Positions 8,540 through 16,084 of a DNA stretch of 64,000 nucleotides are shown here, in pieces. Position 1 is the first letter of the stretch. Each line of letters starts with the position of its first letter. The position numbers and the translations under genes are program-made. This stretch comes from JAJRRS01 sp965230275. Its GTDB lineage: Bacteria > Planctomycetota > Phycisphaerae > Phycisphaerales > Phycisphaeraceae. Location: NCBI GenBank assembly GCA_965230275.1, contig CBDDKO010000002.1, forward strand, positions 3,596,001 through 3,660,000, read 5' to 3'. The notes below the pieces were generated by a model. That model was not told the DNA's origin. It made no database searches and saw nothing but the letters and a program-made list of their open reading frames with translations.

Positions 8540-9343
8540 ATGACACAGCACCTGACTCTGACGCTCGCCGCCTGGCAGGACTGGATCTGGCTTGTGATCG
8601 TCGGCGCAACGATCGTGGGTTCGGCGATCGGCAACATGAAGAAGAAGAGCCAGGCTCAGCGCAAGCGGGATGAGGGGCACAACCCCGAGCAGCTTGAGCA
8701 GATGGCGGCGCGTCGCCGGGAGCAGCTTCGTGAAGCGTCGCGCGGCCGGATGCAGACCTCGGCCGGGGGGGGTGATGCCAGTGCAGGTGGCGGTGACCCG
8801 ACCAACCTGACCATGGCCGAACGGATCGCGCGGGCGCGAGCCAAAGCGCAGTACGAGCAGCGATCCGAGCGAAGCACACAACCGGCGCCGCAGGAGCCCA
8901 ATGAAGCGCAGCGCCGTGCACTGGCTCAGCGCGAGGCGGAGTTGCAGCGTCGCCGTGAGGCGGCCCGTGCGCAGCAGCAGGCTCAGGAGCGGGCCCGGCA
9001 ACAAGCTCAGGCTCAGCAACGTGCCCGTCAGCAGGCCCAGCAGCGAGCTCGACAGCAGCAGGCTCACACACGCGCCCGCCAGCAGGCCAGGCAGCGGGGC
9101 GTTTTGGTTCATGAACATGTGGTTGTGCCCGATCCGAGCGAATCGACAACCAGGCGAACCGTCCCCACGCGCAAGCCCCGCCGGGCATCCACCCAGCCCG
9201 TGCAGCTGCAGCCGATGCCGTTCTCTGGTTCGGCGATCACCGGCAACCTGTCGCGTGACGACCTACGCAAAGCGATCGTGCTCAACGAGGTGCTCGGCAA
9301 GCCCGTGTCGCTGCGTGAAGGGGAAGGATCGACGGGCTACTAG
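8540..9343 (+). CDS. Membrane-anchored Gln/Arg/Ala-rich low-complexity protein
   Basis: A 267-residue protein with one N-terminal membrane segment (about 13-33, WIWLVIVGATIVGSAIGN) followed by a basic and Gln-rich tail. Residues about 40-195 are dominated by Arg, Gln, Ala and Glu, including repeats of the type RARQQAQ that are probably helical. The C-terminus SRDDLRKAIVLNEVLGKPVSLR is more ordinary and is the most likely conserved part. No enzyme family is recognised. GTGAGA precedes the ATG at 8540. It lies 78 bp after the ABC ATPase gene on the same strand, and the two may be co-transcribed. Confidence 0.7.
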   Translation: MTQHLTLTLAAWQDWIWLVIVGATIVGSAIGNMKKKSQAQRKRDEGHNPEQLEQMAARRREQLREASRGRMQTSAGGGDASAGGGDPTNLTMAERIARARAKAQYEQRSERSTQPAPQEPNEAQRRALAQREAELQRRREAARAQQQAQERARQQAQAQQRARQQAQQRARQQQAHTRARQQARQRGVLVHEHVVVPDPSESTTRRTVPTRKPRRASTQPVQLQPMPFSGSAITGNLSRDDLRKAIVLNEVLGKPVSLREGEGSTGY

Positions 9344-9434
9344 CTGTCTGCCGGGAACCTGAGCCTCACGCTTCGTGCGGCTGGTCCGTTTGCGTGACAC
9401 GTCAATCACAATCTCTACTCATAAACCTATAGCC

Positions 9435-10013
9435 ATGTCCCCACTCGAGCGTATCGAAGTTATCACGGCCGACATCACCACGCTGAAGGTCGACGCGATC
9501 GTTAATGCGGCGAACGAGTCGCTACTCGGCGGCGGGGGGGTGGACGGCGCGATCCACCGTGCCGCCGGAACCGGTCTGCTTGAACACTGTCAAACCCTCG
9601 GCGGCTGCCCGACCGGGTTGGCGAAGATTACGCCGGCGTTCAACCTTGAATCTCAAGGCGTCCGCCACATCATCCACACCGTCGGGCCCGTCTGGAACGG
9701 GGACGACACGCAGAAGCTCGGGTACACCCACGAAGACACACTGCTCGCCTCCTGTTATCACCAGACGTTGACGCTTGCCACGGAGAACGGGTGCAAGTCG
9801 ATCGCCTTCCCCAGTATCTCCACCGGTGTTTATCGTTTCCCCAAGCTCCGGGCCGCGAAGATCGCGTTCGGCCATGTCTTCGGCTACCTGCACAAGAACG
9901 AATTACCCGAGCGCGTCGTGCTCTGCTGCTTCAGTGAGGAAGACGCGGCGATCGTCCGTGAAGCCATCGAAACCCGCGAAGACTGGATGATGAACCGTCG
10001 GCGCATGGGGTAA
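9435..10013 (+). CDS. Macro domain protein (O-acetyl-ADP-ribose deacetylase-like)
   Basis: A 192-residue single macro domain. The ADP-ribose pocket is readable: ITADITTLKVDAIVNAANESLLGGGGVDGAIHRAAG and, later, FPSISTGVYRFPKLRAAKIA. These are the two loops that hold the adenine-diphosphate and distal ribose in YmdB-type enzymes, which remove acetyl or ADP-ribose groups. The Asn-Asn-Glu part and the GGVD-type Asp of the active class are present, so hydrolase activity is likely. The ATG at 9435 fits the family start better than the longer frame from 9375. It is followed at once by a nested repeat element. Confidence 0.9.
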   Translation: MSPLERIEVITADITTLKVDAIVNAANESLLGGGGVDGAIHRAAGTGLLEHCQTLGGCPTGLAKITPAFNLESQGVRHIIHTVGPVWNGDDTQKLGYTHEDTLLASCYHQTLTLATENGCKSIAFPSISTGVYRFPKLRAAKIAFGHVFGYLHKNELPERVVLCCFSEEDAAIVREAIETREDWMMNRRRMG

Positions 10014-10019
10014 GACACT

Positions 10020-10196
10020 TCACCACAGAGCACACAGAGAACACAGAGTCACAGAAAAGTATCGGAATAGCCACAGATGAACACCAATTAACACAGATTC
10101 GGAATACACTCATTATCCTGGTTTATCTGTGTTCATCCGTGTACATCTGCGGCTAATGCTTCGATCTCTATGCCCTCTGTGATCTCTGTGGTTACA
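10020..10196. repeat. Nested palindromic repeat: CACAGAG-type element enclosing a CCACAGATGAACAC-type element
   Basis: Outer arms (CACCACAGAGCACACAGAG from 10021 and CTCTGTGATCTCTGTGG ending near 10191) are inverted relative to each other. Inside them, 10068-10156 is a second palindrome of the family seen at 3418, 41975 and 46086 (TAGCCACAGATGAACACC with ATCTGTGTTCATCCGTG). The outer right arm overlaps the stop codon of trmL at 10192-10194. The layout suggests one repeat inserted into the loop of another. Confidence 0.8.
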
Positions 10197-10653
10197 TCTT
10201 CTCAAACACCCCGGCTTTGAGGCTTGCATGCGCCAGCATGATCGCGGCGGCGTTGGATTGGTTGAAGCTACGGATCTCGCCGAGGATCGGGATGTTGACG
10301 CATCGGTCGGGCCAGCGCTCATGCCAAGCGTCGGGCAGGCCCGAGTTTTCGTTGCCGAGAATCAGCACGTCATCCGGCTGGTAATCGGGTTGATCGAAGC
10401 GCATGTTGCCGAACTTGGTCACCAGCCACGGCCGACGGTCACCGAGCCAGTCGAGGAACGCGTCGTCGCTTTCGTGCTCGGTGAGTTTGACGTGAGGCCA
10501 GTAGTCGAGCCCGGCGCGCTGGACCGCGTGGTCTGATATCTCAAACTTATAAGGTTTGATCAGGTGCAGTTGGGCATTGAACCCGACGGTGGTGCGGGCG
10601 ATGTTGCCGGTGTTCTGCGGGATCGCGGGGTGATAGATGACGAGTTGGAGCAT
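10192..10653 (-). CDS. trmL: tRNA (cytidine(34)-2'-O)-methyltransferase TrmL
   Basis: A 153-residue SPOUT methyltransferase that 2'-O-methylates the wobble base of tRNA-Leu species using S-adenosylmethionine. The family motifs are clear: the start MLQLVIYHPAIPQNTGNIAR, LILGNENSGLP in the knotted cofactor site, and RSFNQSNAAAIMLAHA near the end. The length equals that of E. coli TrmL. Its ATG shares one base with the mfd stop (TGATG), so the two genes are an operon with likely translational coupling. The stop codon lies inside a palindromic repeat. Confidence 0.95.
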   Translation of the reverse strand: MLQLVIYHPAIPQNTGNIARTTVGFNAQLHLIKPYKFEISDHAVQRAGLDYWPHVKLTEHESDDAFLDWLGDRRPWLVTKFGNMRFDQPDYQPDDVLILGNENSGLPDAWHERWPDRCVNIPILGEIRSFNQSNAAAIMLAHASLKAGVFEKM

Positions 10654-13600
10654 CAGGCGGGCTCGGCTTGCGGTTCGGTATTAAGTGCGTTAACCGGCCG
10701 GACCAAGAGTTTTCTCAGCACCGCCAGCAGTGTGTCGGGCGGATCGAGGTAGTTGCTCGGCGGGCGGTAGTAGAGCGTCGAATCGTCCAGCACACTGACC
10801 CGGCCGGGCGCGTTGGTAAAGACATCTTCAAGCCGTTGCGGGGATTGTGTGGTGAAGATCAGGTCCGGGCCTTCCAGCTTGAGCGTGTCCACGCCGAGCG
10901 TGCTCGCCGCGACGCGCACCTCGGTCAGGTCGATCAGGGTTTGTGCCTGCTTGGGTGGATCGCCATAGGCTTCGCGGATGCTCTGGACGACTTCATCGAG
11001 CTCCCCGAGCGTGACGGCACGGCTTATCCGGCGGTACGCTTCCATCCGGTGTTTGTCGCTTGGGATGTAGCGCTTGGGTAGCGCCCCGGCGATCGGCAGT
11101 TCGAGGTGTGTCTTGGCCGGCTCGATGACCGGCTCGTGGCGCAGGCGTTTGGCGGCGTGCTCAAGCAGTGTGCAGTACATCTCATACCCCACGGCCGCAA
11201 TATGCCCGGACTGCTCGGCCCCCAGCAGGTTGCCCGCGCCACGGATTTCCAGGTCACGCATCGCGATCTTGAAACCGGCGCCGAGCATCGAGTACTGCTC
11301 GATCGCCTTGAGCCGACGCGCCGCGACCTCGGTGAGCGGGCGATCTTCGGGCAGCAGCAGGTAGCAGTACGCCCGGTGCTTGTAGCGCCCGACCCGGCCG
11401 CGCAGTTGGTGCAGGTCGGCCAGCCCGAAGTGGTCGGCCCGGTTGATGAACATCGTGTTGGCCGTCGGGTTGTCGATGCCCGACTCGATGATCGTCGTGG
11501 AGACGAGGATATCCACCTCGCGCCGCATGAAGGCGAGCATCACACGTTCCAGTTCTCGTGAAGGCATCTGCCCGTGGCCGATGATGATCTTGGCATCGGG
11601 GACCAGCTGCTTGATGTCGTCGGCGACGCTCTGGATGTTGTGGACACGGTTGTGCACGAAGTAGACCTGGCCGTCGCGGTTGAGCTCACGGATGATTGCC
11701 TGCTTGACGCGCTTGCGGTCGAAGGGCACGACCTCGGTGACGATCGCGCGTCGGTCGGCGGGGGGGGTCGATAAGGAGCTGATATCACGCAGCCCGATCA
11801 TGGACATGTGCAGCGTGCGGGGGATCGGTGTTGCGGTCAGTGTCAGCACCTCGGCGGTCAGGCGGAAGCTCAGCAGCTTGTTTTTATGTTCGACGCCGAA
11901 GCGCTGCTCTTCATCGACGATTACCAAGCCCAGGTCGGCGAAGTGAACGTCCTTGGAGAGCAGGCGGTGTGTGCCGATGATGATGTCGATCTTCCCCTCG
12001 GCGAGGTCCTTGAGCATCTTGGTCTGCTCCTGGCCGGTCTTGAACCGGGAGATCGACGCGACCTTGAACGGGTAGTCGGCCATGCGCTGGGCGAAGGTTC
12101 GGCCGTGCTGTTCGGCGAGGACTGTTGTCGGGACGAGCACTGCGACTTGTTTGCCGTACTCGGCGGCTTTGAATGCCGCGCGGATCGCGACTTCGGTTTT
12201 GCCGAAGCCCACGTCGCCGCAGACCAGCCGGTCCATCGGCTGATCCTGGCCCATGTCCTGCTTGATGGCGGCGATGGCGGCGAGCTGATCCTCGGTTTCG
12301 TCGTAGGGGAACTCGGCCTCGAACTCCTGCTGCCACGCGGTGTCGCCGGGGTAGCGTGTGCCGGGCTGGGTCTGGCGCGCCGCCTGCACGCGCAGCAGTT
12401 CCGCGGCGAGGTCTTTCACGGCATCGGCGACCTGCTGCTTCTGCTTGCCCCACTTCTTGCCGCCCAGCGTGGAGAGCGGCGGCCGGCCCTCGAACCCGCC
12501 GACGTACTTCTGCACCAGATCAATCTGCGTCGCCGGCACGTGCAGGATCGCGTCACCGGCAAACGCCAGTGTCAGGTACTCCTGGCTCAGGCCGCCGCGC
12601 CGCATGGTCTTGATGCCGGTGAACTTCGCGATGCCGTGATCGACATGGACGACGTAGTCGCCGACGTCCAGGTCGAGGAAAGCGTCCCCGGCCTGGGCCC
12701 CGCCGGTGATCCGCCGCACGCGTCGGCGGACGTGGTAGCGGTGGAATAGTTCGTGGTGGGGGACGAGGTGGAGCGTGGTGGCTGGTGGTTGGTGGTTGGT
12801 GGCTGGTGTGAGATGCCATGTGAAGCCACGGTGCAGGTAACCCACCTCAAGCGTGATGTCGTTGATCGCTGATGGCGCGTGTTCCTTGATCAACTCGGTC
12901 AGACGATCTCGCTCGGCGGGTTTTTGACATAGCACGACGACGCGCTGCCCGTCGGTCTGCGCCAATTCACCGAGTTGAATGATCGCACCCTTGGCGTCCT
13001 CGTCGAAGGTGGTCAGCTGCTCGATCGGCAGGGTGATGTCACGGCTTTGATCTTTGCCTGTGGAGTATTGGTTGCACTGGATGTGGGGCCGAGCGTTGAT
13101 CTTGCTGAAGATGGTTTTCGGGGCATACACGCCGACAGCGTTGGTCAGCCGTTCGTAATACCCGCGTGCCTGTTCGGAAAGCTCCATCACTTCGTGCAGG
13201 ATGAAGACGGTGTCCTCCGGCATCAGGTCGATCAGGTTGACGGTTCGCTCGTCGGATTGGATCTGCTCGGCACCCGCCCCGATGATGCGGACGGACTCGA
13301 TACGCCCGGCCGAACCCATGGTGTCGGGGTTGATCTGGTGGATGGATTCGATTGAATCGCCGAAGTAGTCCAGCCGGATCGGGCCGAGCAATTGGTTGTC
13401 GGCGTTCGAGTTCGTCGTTGGTCCGGGGGTTGAGCCGGCGGGGGGGTAGATGTCCAGGATGCCGCCGCGCGACGCAAAGTCGCCGGGCTGTTCGATCACA
13501 TCCTGACGCTGATAGCCCGCCTCGGTCAGCCAATCCATCAGGTCGCCCGGCGGCAGGTCGTCATCGGTGCGGATCAATCTTGAAAATGACTTGAGCGCTC

Positions 13601-14033
13601 CCGGCTCGGGCACCGCCTGCATCAACGCCTGCACCGGTGCAACGGTAATCCCCGGCACATCCTGTTCGACCAAACGCCCGACCACCGCAAGACGTTCGGC
13701 AAGCAGTTCCAGACTCACATTCGATTCGCCCGGCAGCACCTCCAGCGCGCCGAAACGTACCGCATCGACATCACACCCTGCTTCGCTTAACAGCGCCAAG
13801 TCGTCCAGCGCGTCGTCCGCCTCATCCAGGTGCGCCACGACCAGCACGATCGGCCTGCCGAGTGATGAAGCCAGCGCCCCGGCGGTCAGAGCCATGCTCG
13901 ATCCCCGGCTGCCGTGGGCTGAGATGCCACCTGCCTGATACTGTTTACTTCCGGGGGCGCGCAGGGCCTCGCTCAGCGCAGCGAGCTGCGCCGACTCGAT
14001 GATTTCACGGAGCCAAGCGTGGGCCTCTGGCAT
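10653..14033 (-). CDS. mfd: Transcription-repair coupling factor Mfd
   Basis: A 1126-residue translocase that removes RNA polymerase stalled at DNA lesions and recruits UvrA. The order is a UvrB-like N-terminal region (to about 400), the RNA polymerase-interacting CarD-like domain near 450-520 (VGDYVVHVDHGIAKFTGI), the helicase core with Walker A GDVGFGKTEV (about 604) and DEEQ box (about 704), and the C-terminal UvrA-regulating domain. Length is close to the E. coli protein (1148). Residues about 406-420 (ATNHQPPATT) are an extra segment encoded by a simple TGGTGGT-type repeat at about 12775-12810, just before the conserved HELFHRYHVRRRVRRI stretch. It is co-transcribed with trmL. Confidence 0.97.
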   Translation of the reverse strand: MPEAHAWLREIIESAQLAALSEALRAPGSKQYQAGGISAHGSRGSSMALTAGALASSLGRPIVLVVAHLDEADDALDDLALLSEAGCDVDAVRFGALEVLPGESNVSLELLAERLAVVGRLVEQDVPGITVAPVQALMQAVPEPGALKSFSRLIRTDDDLPPGDLMDWLTEAGYQRQDVIEQPGDFASRGGILDIYPPAGSTPGPTTNSNADNQLLGPIRLDYFGDSIESIHQINPDTMGSAGRIESVRIIGAGAEQIQSDERTVNLIDLMPEDTVFILHEVMELSEQARGYYERLTNAVGVYAPKTIFSKINARPHIQCNQYSTGKDQSRDITLPIEQLTTFDEDAKGAIIQLGELAQTDGQRVVVLCQKPAERDRLTELIKEHAPSAINDITLEVGYLHRGFTWHLTPATNHQPPATTLHLVPHHELFHRYHVRRRVRRITGGAQAGDAFLDLDVGDYVVHVDHGIAKFTGIKTMRRGGLSQEYLTLAFAGDAILHVPATQIDLVQKYVGGFEGRPPLSTLGGKKWGKQKQQVADAVKDLAAELLRVQAARQTQPGTRYPGDTAWQQEFEAEFPYDETEDQLAAIAAIKQDMGQDQPMDRLVCGDVGFGKTEVAIRAAFKAAEYGKQVAVLVPTTVLAEQHGRTFAQRMADYPFKVASISRFKTGQEQTKMLKDLAEGKIDIIIGTHRLLSKDVHFADLGLVIVDEEQRFGVEHKNKLLSFRLTAEVLTLTATPIPRTLHMSMIGLRDISSLSTPPADRRAIVTEVVPFDRKRVKQAIIRELNRDGQVYFVHNRVHNIQSVADDIKQLVPDAKIIIGHGQMPSRELERVMLAFMRREVDILVSTTIIESGIDNPTANTMFINRADHFGLADLHQLRGRVGRYKHRAYCYLLLPEDRPLTEVAARRLKAIEQYSMLGAGFKIAMRDLEIRGAGNLLGAEQSGHIAAVGYEMYCTLLEHAAKRLRHEPVIEPAKTHLELPIAGALPKRYIPSDKHRMEAYRRISRAVTLGELDEVVQSIREAYGDPPKQAQTLIDLTEVRVAASTLGVDTLKLEGPDLIFTTQSPQRLEDVFTNAPGRVSVLDDSTLYYRPPSNYLDPPDTLLAVLRKLLVRPVNALNTEPQAEPA

Positions 14034-14089
14034 GTCTACCGGTAGCGTAGCACGCCCGGGTACATCAGGCGAGTAACACGACTCTCAAC

Positions 14090-14623
14090 TCACTTCGATC
14101 GGATCGTTGGGACCACGTACTGGTCCGCCGGCGGGACGGCCGGCTTGGGTGCCGCCAGGTCCGGGACGTCTTCCAGCACCCGCGTCATCGCGATTTCGTC
14201 GCAGGCCTGGCTCTTCGGGCAACGGATGCACTCGCTCCAGACTTTCAACGGCAGTTGCTGCCGATCTACCACTGAGAAGCCGAGCTTCTCGAAGAAGGCC
14301 TGCTCGTAGGTCAGCGTCATGATCGTCCGCACGCCCAGCGTCCGGGCCTCTTCGATGCACGCCTCGGTCAGCTTCCGACCCAGGCCCAGGCCGCGCTGGT
14401 CCGGCTGGACCGCCAAGGCGCAGACCTCGGCTAGATTCGCCCAGACCACGCTCAAGCCACACACGCCGACCACCTTGTCTTCGTCCTCGGCTACAAAAAA
14501 CTCCCGAACGTTCTCATACAACGACGACATCGACCGAGGCAGCATCAAGCCAAACTCGGCACAGTCGTTAATGATCTGGCCCATCGCGGGCACGTCGGCT
14601 ACCGTGGCACGTCGGATCAGCAT
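14090..14623 (-). CDS. GNAT N-acetyltransferase, short ArgA-like (N-acetylglutamate synthase type)
   Basis: A 177-residue acetyltransferase. LIRRATVADVPAMGQII, the acetyl-CoA loop QPDQRGLGLGRKL, FFEKLGF and especially the late KVWSECIRCPKSQACDEIAM segment with its Cys pair resemble the short stand-alone N-acetylglutamate synthases that start arginine biosynthesis in several phyla. The assignment rests on those motifs and no other arg gene is near. The ATG at 14623 begins the domain exactly. A TATAAT box on the minus strand at 14635-14630 lies so close that the mRNA could be almost leaderless, but no good -35 is seen. A Pro-rich tail follows the domain. Confidence 0.8.
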   Translation of the reverse strand: MLIRRATVADVPAMGQIINDCAEFGLMLPRSMSSLYENVREFFVAEDEDKVVGVCGLSVVWANLAEVCALAVQPDQRGLGLGRKLTEACIEEARTLGVRTIMTLTYEQAFFEKLGFSVVDRQQLPLKVWSECIRCPKSQACDEIAMTRVLEDVPDLAAPKPAVPPADQYVVPTIRSK

Positions 14624-14823
14624 GCGGGGATTATATCCAGTGCCGGTGATCCGTGGACCGGCGGCGGGTGAAGGGTCAAGCTCGCGTAGGCAGGTGATCC
14701 GGACAAATATAGGCAGATTCCACACTTTTACCTGTCATCGTGGAACCCGGGGTATCGTCAGGCGTCCTACCCAACAGGTCAGTCGTTCGAGTCCGAATCG
14801 CAACTACATTCTGGAGGATCCCG

Positions 14824-15378
14824 ATGAACCGCCGCAACACCACACTTCTCGCACTGCTCGCGATCTGCTTGCCTTTGCTGCCCGGCTGCATCGTCGTGTC
14901 AAAACACGAAACCCATAGGCACGAACCGACTCACACCTGCGAACCGGGCGTCGTGTATGCCGGGGACGACGCGATCATCTCGGAGATCGAGGCGGCTCGG
15001 TCGCTTAGCTTCAGCAGCGAGCGGGCCGACCACCTCGGCCGTATCGCCGGCCGGCCGGGCCTCGATCCCGGTGACCAGGTATACCTCGTTGATACGGCAC
15101 TGGATGCACTGAGCTTTGAGAGTGAGCAGATGGGCGTCCTGACGACGCTGATCCGGAACCCGTCCTTCACGTCGGCCGGCAAGAGCCGTATCCTTGAGCG
15201 GCTGGGTGATCTGTCGTTCAGCAGCAACCGTAAGCAGATCCTCAATGAATTGGATCAACGCGGGCCGGTGTATGAACCTGTTGTATACGAAGAGCCGGAA
15301 GTCTACGCGGAGCATGAGGTGGAAGTGCGTGTCCAGTTGCCGGTCGATGAAGAGGCCGCTCCGCCAGTGACCGAATAG
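14824..15378 (+). CDS. Putative lipoprotein of unknown function
   Basis: A 184-residue exported protein. The signal peptide (MNRRNTTLLALLAICLPLLPGC) ends in a lipobox with Cys22, so the mature protein should be lipid-anchored. The mature part has a His-rich start (KHETHRHEPTH), a helical middle made of short repeats resembling SLSFSSERADHLGRIA and DLSFSSNRKQILNEL, and an acidic, Pro-rich C-terminus. The middle looks like DUF4476-type helical repeats, although I cannot confirm that family. TGGAGG lies 8 bases before the ATG at 14824. It is convergent with the exonuclease gene. Confidence 0.75.
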   Translation: MNRRNTTLLALLAICLPLLPGCIVVSKHETHRHEPTHTCEPGVVYAGDDAIISEIEAARSLSFSSERADHLGRIAGRPGLDPGDQVYLVDTALDALSFESEQMGVLTTLIRNPSFTSAGKSRILERLGDLSFSSNRKQILNELDQRGPVYEPVVYEEPEVYAEHEVEVRVQLPVDEEAAPPVTE

Positions 15379-15468
15379 TTTGAGGGCGATGGCACATTAC
15401 TCGCCGACGACGGCTCGGTGTTGCATCTGCATGGGGGTGTAGCTAGATCGGTGATGTCGCTCGAATCC

Positions 15469-16029
15469 TTATGCTCGTTGGCGACGGTGTTCGGCGAGCA
15501 TGTTGCAGAACATGGCCCCTTGCTCGATTGCGTCGTCGAGGGCGACATGGGTATGGGGCATGTCATCGAACCACGAGCGAGGCATATTCCGCTTGACCGA
15601 TTTTCGGTAGGGCTTGCCGAGTAGCATCATGGCCATGGTTTTAATGTCGAGCGCCGAGTGCGAAAACGGGCTCTCGCCGACAAACTTGATCAGGTACCAG
15701 TAGACAAAAGTGAAGTCGAACCCCGCGGGGTAAGCGACGAAGACTTTGGATCCTTCAAGCGTATTAAGCCAACCGACATACTCCCGCATGGCGTGGTTTG
15801 GGGAAACAAGGTCTGCCCGGCATGCAGCCCATGCCTCGGGCTGAGATTCCCACCAGGCCATGGTTCGTGGATCGCCTTCTGCATCCGGGAGCGTGTGTAG
15901 ATTCCGGGTGAAGGTGCCGACCAGGGTTTTATCCGGCAGGTAAGCGGCGGAGGCCAGACTCAGCATAGAGTGTGGGCCAGGGATCGGTCCGTCTGTTTCG
16001 ACATCGGTGCTGATATAAACTTCAGGCAT
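15469..16029 (-). CDS. 3'-5' exonuclease, DEDD superfamily
   Basis: A 186-residue nuclease-fold protein. The first acidic motif is STDVETDGP (Asp and Glu as metal ligands), the second is the Asp in AGFDFTFVYWYL, and the third is HVALDDAIEQG with the His five residues before the Asp typical of the DEDDh type. Proofreading subunits, RNase T and oligoribonuclease share this fold, but the spacing does not identify one of them. The substrate is unknown. AAAGGA precedes the ATG. It is transcribed in the same direction as ligA but starts 55 bp upstream of the ligA stop side, with its own AT-rich upstream region. Confidence 0.8.
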   Translation of the reverse strand: MPEVYISTDVETDGPIPGPHSMLSLASAAYLPDKTLVGTFTRNLHTLPDAEGDPRTMAWWESQPEAWAACRADLVSPNHAMREYVGWLNTLEGSKVFVAYPAGFDFTFVYWYLIKFVGESPFSHSALDIKTMAMMLLGKPYRKSVKRNMPRSWFDDMPHTHVALDDAIEQGAMFCNMLAEHRRQRA

Positions 16030-16084
16030 ACATGTAATCCTTTTGGAAGTGAGTATATGAAAGCGTGAGTAATTGAAGACTATG

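Noticed and set aside
14755..14810. T-arm-like sequence (CGTTCGAGTCC) upstream of the lipoprotein gene, suggesting a tRNA.
   Set aside because: The T-stem does not pair and no acceptor, D or anticodon stem is found around it.
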